A stretch of DNA of 20,411 nt from a virus, in the IMG/VR virus record IMGVR_UViG_3300035698_014311, positions 1-20,411 of that record. One strand, given 5' to 3'. A program made the position numbers and the translations under genes. Within the stretch, counting starts at the first letter, position 1, and each line of letters begins with the position of its first letter. Of this stretch, positions 7,420 through 14,160 are shown piece after piece. The notes beneath the pieces are model-generated. The model had not been told where the DNA came from. It made no database searches and saw nothing but the letters and a program-made list of their open reading frames with translations.

Positions 7420-7894
7420 TTTGTTTTATTATCTTATTTATATCATCAACACCCATTTTATCAAGAACTTTTAAAACATCAACCAATGCAATTGAGCCAG
7501 AAAAATTAACATTCTGCTGTACTTCTTCTTTTACTTTTCCAAGTCCCCTGTCTAAGAAAGCATTGGCCGCCATAACTTGTGCGGCTCCCCCCTCTCCCGA
7601 CATCACCTTGGCCAAAGTTATTGCTGCCTTCTTTATATTCCCCTTCAAATAATCAACTGCAATTCGTTTTTCTATCTCAATCATTTCATTCGCATGTTGT
7701 TCGTATAACTCTCTTAGGAGGCCTGTTACACAGAACCAACGTCTGATGCTTGCCTCGTGAAAATCTAAACTGTATTCTCTAAAAATTTCTAGCTTAATCT
7801 TCTTAGAGGTATAGCCTTTATATTTGAGATCGATTGCAGTTGTATAATAAGCTGGTATAATTTCTTTATTGTAACTCTTTGTAACATTAGCCAT
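7373..7894 (-). CDS. terS: Probable terminase small subunit
   Basis: A 173-residue protein directly upstream of terL and overlapping it by 47 nt, the standard small/large order. The N-terminal third (about residues 20-55, YKGYTSKKIKLEIFREYSLDFHEASIRRWF) reads as a helix-turn-helix of the kind terminase small subunits use to bind the packaging site. The middle holds oligomerisation-type helices ending in AANAFLDRGLGK, a segment typical of small terminases and related phage DNA-binding proteins. The tail is acidic and disordered (SGTDNKTSDTEQD). The ParB-like gene ends 3 nt before the start. Assignment rests on position plus the motif; another phage DNA-binding protein is possible. Confidence 0.78.
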   Translation of the reverse strand: MANVTKSYNKEIIPAYYTTAIDLKYKGYTSKKIKLEIFREYSLDFHEASIRRWFCVTGLLRELYEQHANEMIEIEKRIAVDYLKGNIKKAAITLAKVMSGEGGAAQVMAANAFLDRGLGKVKEEVQQNVNFSGSIALVDVLKVLDKMGVDDINKIIKQNGSGTDNKTSDTEQD

Positions 7895-7897
7895 ATT

Positions 7898-8413
7898 TTA
7901 TGTTTCTTCATCTTTTTTGATTTTACTTGCTTTAACTTTATAACCACATGTCGGGCAAATAGCTTTCTCGACAACATTATCGATCTTGTCTTCGATCTCA
8001 TCGAGATCAAATCCTCCATCCTCTAAAGTTTCAGAATCAAAGTTTGCCAAAATATCAAAATCCCAGTCTCCACTTATCTTGTTGCTGCCAATATTATATT
8101 CTTGTAATTCTTTTTCCTCGAGTAATCTGCTTGGTACCCGGACATCAATTTCCTCATCACCACGGCCAAGTTTCATTAAAACTGCAATTCTTTGGTGGCC
8201 AGCAATAATAGTATTATCTTGATTGATAGCAGGAATTTCAGCTAAATTAAACTTACGTAAACTCACTTCAAGCTTCTCGGCCATTTCTTTTGTCATGGTC
8301 CTTGGGTTTCTATCATAAGGTACCAGATCTTTGACAATGCGCTTTTCAGTGGTCCACGTTAAAGACTGATCTTTTTTCCACTCTTTTTTAGTTTGACAAA
8401 ATTCTTCTTTCAT
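7898..8413 (-). CDS. ParB/Srx-fold domain protein with a single CPTC knuckle
   Basis: 171 residues. The ParB-like core covers about residues 24-105: RIVKDLVPYDRNPR, then an ExLExSLRKFN helix, and IIAGHQRIAVLMKLG (69-83), the G-H-x-R nucleotide-binding signature of the ParB N-terminal fold. It continues with LLEEKELQEYNIGSNKISGDWDFDILANFD, an arrangement common in phage ParB-like proteins that stand next to or are fused to DNA methyltransferases. No methyltransferase domain is present here. A CPTCG knuckle near residue 153 could bind zinc as half a site. Role is uncertain: DNA binding, CTP binding or nicking near packaging. It overlaps the upstream nuclease gene by 4 nt (ATGA) and precedes TerS. 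Confidence 0.8.
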   Translation of the reverse strand: MKEEFCQTKKEWKKDQSLTWTTEKRIVKDLVPYDRNPRTMTKEMAEKLEVSLRKFNLAEIPAINQDNTIIAGHQRIAVLMKLGRGDEEIDVRVPSRLLEEKELQEYNIGSNKISGDWDFDILANFDSETLEDGGFDLDEIEDKIDNVVEKAICPTCGYKVKASKIKKDEET

Positions 8414-8832
8414 ACTTTAACTACAGTTAAATTTATAGTTGGATGGTCTTTAAATATAGCTTCGCAAAGTTTCCACTTCATTTTCCAAAGGTCTGTTTCC
8501 ATTCCTTTGACCTCGACATATTCTTCTGATCCATCATTATGCAAAACTACAAAATCAATAAAATAATTGCAGATGTGATTAAACTCAACACCACTAGATT
8601 TCAATTCAAGCCCCGGTGTAGCAGTTAAAATTGGGTGATTATTATTTGTATTAAACCAAGCAATATTCAACTCAATCTCCACTTGTGGCTTCCAAGACTT
8701 AATATCTTTTCCGAGGATCCTTAAATCAAGCTCGGCAGCATAAGCCCCCTCTGCTCTGGAGTGATAACTCCGGCCATTATAAACTGACGATTTTGCATTG
8801 TATTTATTTTTTTTGTACGTCTGTCTGTACAT
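8410..8832 (-). CDS. DUF1064-type phage nuclease (PD-(D/E)xK fold)
   Basis: 140 residues with the layout of the DUF1064 family: a short basic start (YKKNKYNAKSSVYNG), then SYHSRAEGAYAAELDLR (22-38) whose Glu28 begins the active site, KDIKSWKPQVEIEL, YFIDFVV (Asp93) and EEYVEVKGMETDLWKMKWKL, where Glu107-x-Lys109 completes a D-(x)n-ExK nuclease site. Family members are short phage proteins thought to be endonucleases acting on branched DNA or during packaging. Here it lies just before the ParB-like and terminase genes, which fits DNA processing. The start overlaps the upstream glycosyltransferase by 29 nt; it is preferred because the basic N-terminus fits the family and an AAGAAG purine stretch precedes it. 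Confidence 0.85.
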   Translation of the reverse strand: MYRQTYKKNKYNAKSSVYNGRSYHSRAEGAYAAELDLRILGKDIKSWKPQVEIELNIAWFNTNNNHPILTATPGLELKSSGVEFNHICNYFIDFVVLHNDGSEEYVEVKGMETDLWKMKWKLCEAIFKDHPTINLTVVKV

Positions 8833-9673
8833 CTTTTTCTTCTTGGATTAATTTGATAAGTTCCTTGTATTCGTCAACTGAATATTTACTCAAATGCTTT
8901 TCTTTTATTTCGGCCAGTCTTTTTGCTGCTTCCGCAATTCTTGATTCCTCTGTAATAAAGCTTTCGAGCTGTTTGTCTGTGTCTGCTACCGGCATACCTA
9001 AAGCCCAACTGATCAAGGTTTTATTTTGACTTTTATATTTCCATTTGCCGGTGGTGAGTTTAGGATTAATAACTATGTCTCCCTCAATCACGTCATGCTG
9101 CCAAGTCTTCGCGCCCCAGGGGTAATTAACAACTTCTATCTTCCCCAGGTAAGACGGGCTTACTGCAAATGGCTTGTTTGACACCACAATAAGGTCTAGC
9201 TTCATTTTAGCCAACACGGGGACCGCAGCGCGCAAAGCTTCAAAATTCTGCGAATACCCAAACCAAACCACTTTTTTCGCTCTACCCTCGTGTTTCTTCC
9301 GATATTTAATGCTTTCTAGGTCAATTCTGTCCGGTATAATCGCCACAATCTTATTACCTGCAAACTGTAACACACTTTTTGCCAATTCTTCTGTGGCGCA
9401 AACAATCGCATCGCATGCTTCAATTGTCTGTTTAATCCTGTATCTCCAATCAAGCCAGTCCGGATCGCAAATATCCAAAATTTTAATTCCATCATAAAGC
9501 TCTGCATACTTTGCATCGTAGCATTTTTGAAAGATAACAACATCGTATTTTTTCCCAAGCTTAAACTTTTCTGCTGATGGCCAATGATTCATCACCCAAT
9601 TGGCCCGGATCATAGTTGATCCAATATCTCTTTTCCCATGATAATGTTCGAATGTTACTATTCCAATTTTCAT
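8804..9673 (-). CDS. GT-B glycosyltransferase-like protein
   Basis: 289 residues with two Rossmann-like halves. The N-terminal half has MKIGIVTFEHYHGKRDIGST, YDVVIFQKCY, ILDICDPDW and AIVCATEELAKSVL (89-102), the acceptor side. The C-terminal half has KVVWFGYSQNFEALRAAVPVL (134-154), LIVVSN, then GDIVINP and a KTLISWALGMPVADT segment near residues 218-232, where the usual E-x7-E helix is replaced by a degenerate version. It resembles GT4-type enzymes; donor and acceptor are unknown, and loss of the glutamates could mean a non-catalytic or divergent enzyme. The start overlaps the upstream glycosyltransferase gene as ATGA; the end overlaps the nuclease gene by 29 nt. Confidence 0.75.
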   Translation of the reverse strand: MKIGIVTFEHYHGKRDIGSTMIRANWVMNHWPSAEKFKLGKKYDVVIFQKCYDAKYAELYDGIKILDICDPDWLDWRYRIKQTIEACDAIVCATEELAKSVLQFAGNKIVAIIPDRIDLESIKYRKKHEGRAKKVVWFGYSQNFEALRAAVPVLAKMKLDLIVVSNKPFAVSPSYLGKIEVVNYPWGAKTWQHDVIEGDIVINPKLTTGKWKYKSQNKTLISWALGMPVADTDKQLESFITEESRIAEAAKRLAEIKEKHLSKYSVDEYKELIKLIQEEKDVQTDVQKK

Positions 9674-10638
9674 AATTTTATATTTAAAGTTTTTTCAATT
9701 AAATTTTTCCAATTTTTTTCATATCTCTTAAGGCTAAATATTTTCTCGGCTGTTGCTTTACCTTTCTGGCCAACCTCAACTGACATCTGATAATTGTCTA
9801 GGCAAGCCTTGATAAGATCTACCGCATGCTGTGGGTTTCGCTTTACCAAAAATCCATTGACTCCGTCTTCTATAAAAGTATCAGCATCTTGAGTGGGAGT
9901 GGTAATCATACAACATCCGGATAGCATAGCTTCTGTTCTGCTTCTTGGCATTGGGCTTTCCAGGGTAGGATTAAAATAAACTAAGCTCCTGCCTAAAAAT
10001 TCTCTGTACTCGTCCCAGTCTCTTGATCGCCAATCTACTGTAATGTGACAATGCTCTATTCCGTGCTGCTCTCTCAAAAGCTCCCGGGTGACTCTCAATA
10101 AATCCCGATCGTAATATTTATCTAGCCCGGCTGGACTAAGGCAGGTGACTACTCTTGCTTCTTTCGGTAGATCCCACCATTCCTTTGGATCAAGTCCGTG
10201 AATTAGCGGAGTACCAAAACCCCACTGCTTGGCTGCTGTCGCGCTATTAACGACCATGGTGTTTTTTCCAATCAAAGCTTTCATTTTATCAACAAGAAGT
10301 TTCGGACTATCAAATTTCTCCGGGTAGAAAGGTGTGCCGTGATTTATTACTATCTTTGGGATGTCCTGTATTGTTTCATTTAGGTGCATGTAGACACTTC
10401 CTTTGCCTAGCTCCATTAAGCTTGGCTCCAAGCATTGCTGGTCCAAATGTAAGATTGCCAGGTCGTACTTTCCTGGCTCGTAATAAGGCACCCAGTTGAC
10501 CATAAAATCTCCTCGGACATTCGGGGAGTAAATTCTTTTATAATTCTGTAGCCAGCTAAACTCCAAGAATGGGAGTTGTGATAAGCTGTACTGATGTGAC
10601 AGGTGCCAAGGGACACCAAAAACTTTTAATTTTTTCAT
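9670..10638 (-). CDS. GT-B (GT4-type) glycosyltransferase
   Basis: 322 residues from the ATG at 10638, chosen over an upstream TTG because it lies 2 nt after the previous stop and begins the fold directly (MKKLKVFGVPW). The N-terminal half (about 1-160) is the acceptor domain with VINHGTPFYPEKF. The C-terminal half has VVTCLSPAGLDKYYDRDLL, FLGRSLVYFNPT, the donor-site helix ESPMPRSRTEAMLSGCCMITT (Glu227 and Glu236, spaced close to the E-x7-E of GT4 enzymes) and FIEDGVNGFLV (255-265). Expected to transfer a sugar from a nucleotide-sugar donor; specificity unknown. Stop and next start overlap as ATGA. Confidence 0.83.
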   Translation of the reverse strand: MKKLKVFGVPWHLSHQYSLSQLPFLEFSWLQNYKRIYSPNVRGDFMVNWVPYYEPGKYDLAILHLDQQCLEPSLMELGKGSVYMHLNETIQDIPKIVINHGTPFYPEKFDSPKLLVDKMKALIGKNTMVVNSATAAKQWGFGTPLIHGLDPKEWWDLPKEARVVTCLSPAGLDKYYDRDLLRVTRELLREQHGIEHCHITVDWRSRDWDEYREFLGRSLVYFNPTLESPMPRSRTEAMLSGCCMITTPTQDADTFIEDGVNGFLVKRNPQHAVDLIKACLDNYQMSVEVGQKGKATAEKIFSLKRYEKNWKNLIEKTLNIKL

Positions 10639-10640
10639 AA

Positions 10641-11549
10641 TTATTTTTTTAAGTAACCACAATTAAGCGGGTGCCAATCAAATACTCTGGCTCCCAACAT
10701 GTCTGGTGTAAGATTTTTTAATTTCTCATGCATGTAAAAAGGATGATGGCTGATTTTCTCAAGTTTTGTAAATTGAAAATTACACATTCGGTCAACTAGC
10801 ATTTGCCTGATTTTTGGCAAGGCATTATTTTTTACAATCGTCTCTCGCCTCTCGGACATCATTGGATCCTCGTATCTAGCCTTGGCAATGTCAAAATATT
10901 TTCTCAATTTTTCAAGCTCTGCTTTGGTCATGAAAGTAAAATCATAACAATAAAGCTCTGCCCTGGATGGTATTATTAACTGATGATGTTTTGTAAGAGC
11001 CGGACCAAGTGGATAGCCATTTTTGTTTTCCACCTCTGTGATCGCGCTTATAAAATCAACTGTTTCGTAATTAATACCATAGCAAGTCTTCGGGTAGTCT
11101 CTTTTATTTACCAATAAAGGTGATCTGCATTTCTGAAAATATCTGTCAGCTAAAACAAAGTTATATTTCCTGATGCTGATTGCTTTGGGAGGTACTCGCT
11201 TCTTGTCACATTTGTAAATCAATTGTTTAAGGTATTCTGCATGTTCTGGATTAAAAATGTAATCAACGTCAAACTTGAAAGCCCAATCCCCAGTGCAGGC
11301 TTGGTACCCTATATTCAAGCTGACCCCTAGCTGGTCCCAATGCCAATCGTCTGGCCAATATTCATATATTATCTTAAGCTTCTCTGCTCCCCTTAATTTT
11401 TGAATTTCTGCGATCGAGCCGTCATCTTCTGGCGCGCCATTGACAACTACAACCTCATCGCAAAGGTCAAGAAAACTCTGGATGCTCTCTAGGTATGGAT
11501 ATTTCCAGGTCTTCGGATTTTTTATATTGCAGTGTGCTGATAATTTCAT
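10641..11549 (-). CDS. GT-A glycosyltransferase-like protein
   Basis: 302 residues. The N-terminal half has a GT-A nucleotide-sugar fold: SIQSFLDLCDEVVVVNGAPEDD (22-43), LKIIYEYWPDD, LNIGYQACTGDWAFKFDVDYIF (78-99) with a DVD metal-binding motif at 94-96 in the usual place after a conserved helix. The C-terminal half has PSRAELYCYDFTFM and a histidine-containing HHPFYMHEKL segment, which resembles the acceptor-side extension of short GT2-like enzymes. No transmembrane segment, so cytoplasmic. It begins inside the APS kinase stop (ATGA) and is followed 2 nt later by another glycosyltransferase, placing the sulfation genes in the same translational unit as sugar transfer. Confidence 0.8.
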   Translation of the reverse strand: MKLSAHCNIKNPKTWKYPYLESIQSFLDLCDEVVVVNGAPEDDGSIAEIQKLRGAEKLKIIYEYWPDDWHWDQLGVSLNIGYQACTGDWAFKFDVDYIFNPEHAEYLKQLIYKCDKKRVPPKAISIRKYNFVLADRYFQKCRSPLLVNKRDYPKTCYGINYETVDFISAITEVENKNGYPLGPALTKHHQLIIPSRAELYCYDFTFMTKAELEKLRKYFDIAKARYEDPMMSERRETIVKNNALPKIRQMLVDRMCNFQFTKLEKISHHPFYMHEKLKNLTPDMLGARVFDWHPLNCGYLKK

Positions 11550-11902
11550 ACTAACTTCGGATGTTCAAAAGGATATTTTTTTCCTTTTCTACCACCCTCT
11601 ACATAAATAAATTTGCAATCAGTTATTTTTTGTACTTCCCTCCTTAAATTCTTATAGGGACAGATTGTCGATATAATAACCTCGTATCCGCACTCACTCA
11701 TTCTCCTCGCTGTTTCTGCGATATTAATATTCTGCTCCCACCTGTCTAACTTACTAAATCCAAGCTTCACTTTTCTTTTTTCTCTCACTGTATCACCATC
11801 AAGGTGAATAGTTTTTATACTGTTGAATTTAAAACTTTCGTATAAAGCTATAGCTAATGTTGTTTTCCCGGCTCCGGAGTTGCCGACTATCCATGTGATC
11901 AT
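11546..11902 (-). CDS. Compact adenylylsulfate (APS) kinase-like protein
   Basis: 118 residues, against about 180-200 for CysC. It retains the signature motifs: Walker A GNSGAGKTT (7-15), HLDGDTVR (33-40), LGFSKLDRWEQNINIAETAR (47-66), which matches the APS kinase LGFS-x-x-DR-x-EN-x-R-x-x-E pattern, and ISTICPYKNLRREV (77-90), equivalent to the ISPYR region. It then ends soon after the FIYVEGG strand with a short GRKGKKYPFEHPKL tail; the lid and FTG-type region of standard enzymes are missing or reduced. CysC phosphorylates APS at the 3' position to make PAPS, the universal sulfuryl donor. Neighbours are a nucleotidyltransferase and a sulfotransferase. Fold and motifs are strong; activity of the shortened form is inferred. 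Confidence 0.82.
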   Translation of the reverse strand: MITWIVGNSGAGKTTLAIALYESFKFNSIKTIHLDGDTVREKRKVKLGFSKLDRWEQNINIAETARRMSECGYEVIISTICPYKNLRREVQKITDCKFIYVEGGRKGKKYPFEHPKLV

Positions 11903-12231
11903 AATTTTTTTCTTATTTTAGTACCAGAGATTTTTTCAATTTCCTCTGGGAATCTTTTAACTTTATATCCAACATCTCTCCCAACCCATATCTCATCAAA
12001 ATCATTTATTCTCCCAATATCTACTTTGCCGACAAAATTTCTCCAGTATGTTTTTATCATCCAAATTTGGATCATGTCTTTTCTCTCTCTGAGAGAATAT
12101 GGATTGTTTTTATCTTTTTTAGTATCTCGTATTAATATTGTTACATTGCCCTTTTTTAATGCTTCCTCTATTAAAGCTTGATGTCCCTCGTGGAATGGCT
12201 GGAATCTCCCAGCTACTATTATGTTTTTCAT
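11899..12231 (-). CDS. Small HxGH-type nucleotidyltransferase (possible APS-forming enzyme)
   Basis: 110 residues. It has the nucleotidyl-transfer loop GRFQPFHEGHQALIEEAL (8-25), a RDTKKDKNNPYSLRERKDMI segment, a WVGRDVGYKV motif and a C-terminal ISGTKIRKKL (101-110), the ISxTxxR phosphate-binding motif. This places it in the cytidylyltransferase-like superfamily that includes NMN adenylyltransferases, phosphopantetheine adenylyltransferase and ATP sulfurylase. The RTxGISTT motif of glycerol-3-phosphate cytidylyltransferase is absent. ISGT-x-x-R also occurs in ATP sulfurylases, and the neighbours are an APS kinase and a sulfotransferase, so APS synthesis is attractive, but the protein is far shorter than ATP sulfurylase. 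NMN adenylylation remains a serious alternative. It starts one base after the sulfotransferase stop and ends in an ATGA overlap. Confidence 0.78.
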   Translation of the reverse strand: MKNIIVAGRFQPFHEGHQALIEEALKKGNVTILIRDTKKDKNNPYSLRERKDMIQIWMIKTYWRNFVGKVDIGRINDFDEIWVGRDVGYKVKRFPEEIEKISGTKIRKKL

Positions 12232-12232
12232 A

Positions 12233-12817
12233 TCAAAATCTAATTTTTAAATCTTTTTTGTGTCCGACCTGGTTTATAATTAAAGTCTCTAATTGTTTGA
12301 CTCCTAAAAAGTTTTGAATTGTTAATGAAAATTGAGCAGGGAGTACAGTTATCTCTCGGCCCAATGTCATTTCTTCGTATGTTATCTCTAGAAATTCATG
12401 GCCTTTATTATTAAATAAATCATTAACCTGCCGTCTCTTTTTGTCAACAAATTTCTTGTGCCATATCAAGTCCTCGTATTTAAGATCAGTATTTATTTCG
12501 TTTATACATCTCAAATAAGTTCTGCCTGGGTTTCTAATCAAATGGATTACAGTTACGTCCATTCGCTTTAACTGTTCCACTATCTCTGAATTGATCTGAT
12601 TGTATTTAAGGTCAAAGCCTACAATAACCTTGGGGTGTTTATTATAAAAACTCTCAAGGAATACTGGGACCGATTGCTCGGATTTTTCGTACTGATTAAA
12701 TTCTCGGTTATGACAAAAAATCTCATCCGCAAAATATATATCCGGGTGGCTATTCAAAAATGCTCTTAATAAATGTGTACCGCTCCCTTGTTGGGAGATT
12801 AAAACTACTCTGTTCAT
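12233..12817 (-). CDS. PAPS-dependent sulfotransferase-like protein
   Basis: 194 residues with both PAPS-binding signatures. The 5'-phosphosulfate loop is VLISQQGSGTHLLRAFLNSHP (5-25), like the (S/T)-x-x-x-S-G-(S/T)-x-x-L of bacterial and carbohydrate sulfotransferases. The 3'-phosphate site is VTVIHLIRNPGRTYLRCINE (88-107), with the conserved R-(N/D)-P and a following hydroxyl position. A late YEEM and an IQNFLGV segment (167-173) match the LxYEDL and LxxFLG end of the fold. There is no lysine in the PSB loop (Gln-Gln instead of the Arg or Lys often present), which should be checked. Soluble, so probably acts on a cytoplasmic glycan precursor or protein. ATGA overlap with the upstream methyltransferase. 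Confidence 0.83.
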   Translation of the reverse strand: MNRVVLISQQGSGTHLLRAFLNSHPDIYFADEIFCHNREFNQYEKSEQSVPVFLESFYNKHPKVIVGFDLKYNQINSEIVEQLKRMDVTVIHLIRNPGRTYLRCINEINTDLKYEDLIWHKKFVDKKRRQVNDLFNNKGHEFLEITYEEMTLGREITVLPAQFSLTIQNFLGVKQLETLIINQVGHKKDLKIRF

Positions 12818-13251
12818 TTTTTTGGAGACATCCTACAATAAACTTCGTAGGGATTACCTTCATCATTAATTATTTCTTTAAGCTCGATTATATTCCAAGG
12901 TTTGTATCCGTACCACTCAAAAAGATCATCTCGGCGCAGCCAGTCAAACCAGCAAGCAGTAATACATTGGAAGTGGACCGGTTTACTGGCTCCAGTCCAA
13001 AGACCATGCGGGACTTTTATTTCAAAGATTCCATCTGGTTTAATTACCCGGTGACATTCATTCAAGATATTCTGTACGTCTCGCAAATGTTCAAGGACAT
13101 GATTGCTGTTCATAAAATCGACTGTGTTGTCTTTATATGGTAGCTCGTCTTTTTCAAAATCACAAACATGATTAAATCCAAAATAAACTTTGTCTACGTA
13201 GCTGTTAAAATCTGGCAATTTATGTTTTCCGCACCCTAAGCTTACTCTCAT
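12814..13251 (-). CDS. Small class I SAM-dependent methyltransferase
   Basis: 145 residues of the Methyltransf_11 type. Motif I is reduced to VSLGCGKHKLP (3-13) at the very start, as in short glycan-cluster methyltransferases. The acidic strand DFEKDELPYKDNTVDFMNSNHVLEHL carries the LPY-x-D-x-(S/T)-(V/F)-D and LEH motifs, then a post-motif helix and GIFEIKVPH. The C-terminal part is shorter than in most relatives and ends at YEVYCRMSPKK. Likely methylates a sugar or small molecule in the glycan pathway; substrate unknown. Its ATG overlaps the stop of the preceding small ORF as TAATG, and its stop overlaps the sulfotransferase start. Confidence 0.82.
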   Translation of the reverse strand: MRVSLGCGKHKLPDFNSYVDKVYFGFNHVCDFEKDELPYKDNTVDFMNSNHVLEHLRDVQNILNECHRVIKPDGIFEIKVPHGLWTGASKPVHFQCITACWFDWLRRDDLFEWYGYKPWNIIELKEIINDEGNPYEVYCRMSPKK

Positions 13252-13408
13252 TAATTTAAAAATTTAATTTTATTATCTTTGATCTCTAATATATCACCAA
13301 CTGCGAATCTCTGTATATAATGTCTTTGTCCTGCTATCTCTATCTCAATATATTTTGTAATAAACGGACACCACCAATGTCTAGTTATTTTTTTATTTTT
13401 AAAATCAT
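13251..13408 (-). CDS. Small ORF readable only with a -1 shift at an A7 run (programmed, error or mutation)
   Basis: An ATG at 13408 overlaps the radical SAM stop (TAATG), but its frame ends after MILKIKK at a TAA. Directly before that stop is A-AAA-AAA (13394-13388), a classic slippery heptamer. In the -1 frame the reading continues ITRHWWCPFITKYIEIEIAG, then GQRHYIQRFAVGDILEIKDN, ending in a TAA that overlaps the next ATG (TAATG at 13251). The full product would be 52 residues and would fit its neighbours exactly. No start codon precedes the second frame. Either a programmed frameshift, a lost A in a homopolymer (sequence error or phase-variable tract), or a decaying gene. The protein family is not recognised; the second half looks like a small beta-rich domain. 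Confidence 0.5.
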
Positions 13409-14160
13409 TATTTTAATCTTAGGAAATTACAGTCACGGCATAGTGGGAGTTTTTCTCTCCGGATATTAGCCAGCCAATACCTGTATGTTTTTAATAAAGG
13501 TTTATTATATAAATCAATCAAAGATTCCTCCATGATATTCCCGGCATTAACAGTGTAATGATAATCAGCGCAGCATAGAATGACATTTCCTAGATAATTT
13601 ACAAAGGCCTGGGTGCCTCCCTTGGAGCAAATATTTTTAACTACGTCTCCCTCCGGACCGCACTTCACATTCCCGCCCCGGTTGCAAAAAATCTCTTGTA
13701 AATTCTTATCAAATACTGGGCTTAAGCGGACCTCCACACCATTCTCTAAATCCTTAAATCTGGTATAAGTATCCTCGTTGTAACAAGTAATTAAAATCTG
13801 TGTCATGCCTGCATCAAAAAGCTTTTTGATGTCTGTCCTGCTAATCGCGATTCCGTTTGATCCAATAAAAATATTGTTATCCGGAAACATTTTTCTGGTT
13901 TCTTTAATAAAATCTGGTAGCCTAGGATCAAGTGTTGGCTCGTTCATTAAGTAAGGCGAAATTCTCCCAGTATAATTTATTTCCTTAAGGTCTTTCAAAA
14001 TTTTAAAATAAATCTTTTCATCCATCAATTCTTTATTCTTTGGGATAACTGAATTTGGGCATGTCTTACAATTAAGGTTGCAACCATTCAAGGTCTCGAT
14101 CTGGATCGCTTTGAAATTATCGACTTTGTTTAAGTTAATATCTCCTGTTTCAATTTGCAT
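13408..14160 (-). CDS. Radical SAM protein with a SPASM-like C-terminus
   Basis: 250 residues. The canonical CxxxCxxC cluster motif is CNLNCKTC (Cys27, Cys31, Cys34). A TIM-barrel core follows with YLMNEPTLDPRLPDF, FIGSNGIAISRTDI, where GSNG matches the SAM-contacting region, and MTQILITCYNEDTY. The last third has clustered cysteines (NICSKGG, VILCCADYHY, LCRDC near the end) as in SPASM or twitch domains holding a second iron-sulfur cluster. Similar enzymes in surface-polysaccharide loci act on sugars or alkyl chains; here the neighbours are methyltransferases and glycosyltransferases. Substrate unknown. The start overlaps the small HTH ORF by 31 nt; the stop overlaps the next ATG. Confidence 0.85.
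   Translation of the reverse strand: MQIETGDINLNKVDNFKAIQIETLNGCNLNCKTCPNSVIPKNKELMDEKIYFKILKDLKEINYTGRISPYLMNEPTLDPRLPDFIKETRKMFPDNNIFIGSNGIAISRTDIKKLFDAGMTQILITCYNEDTYTRFKDLENGVEVRLSPVFDKNLQEIFCNRGGNVKCGPEGDVVKNICSKGGTQAFVNYLGNVILCCADYHYTVNAGNIMEESLIDLYNKPLLKTYRYWLANIRREKLPLCRDCNFLRLK

Noticed and set aside
9316-9558. Minus-strand frame inside the glycosyltransferase gene
   Set aside because: It is fully contained in another reading frame of a gene with clear GT-B motifs, and has no family resemblance. The same applies to 7789-8019 and 10416-10619.
10639-10662. Upstream TTG start adding eight residues to the 9670-10638 glycosyltransferase
   Set aside because: It would overlap the previous gene by 22 nt, while the ATG at 10638 sits 2 nt after that gene's stop and directly begins the fold.
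11899-12231. Naming the small nucleotidyltransferase as ATP sulfurylase
   Set aside because: The ISGT-x-x-R motif and neighbours fit, but the protein is far shorter than any ATP sulfurylase I know and the HxGH loop is equally like NMN adenylyltransferases. Kept at superfamily level.
12418-12442. TTGACA inside the sulfotransferase gene
   Set aside because: No acceptable -10 box at 15-19 nt, and the sequence is explained by codons.
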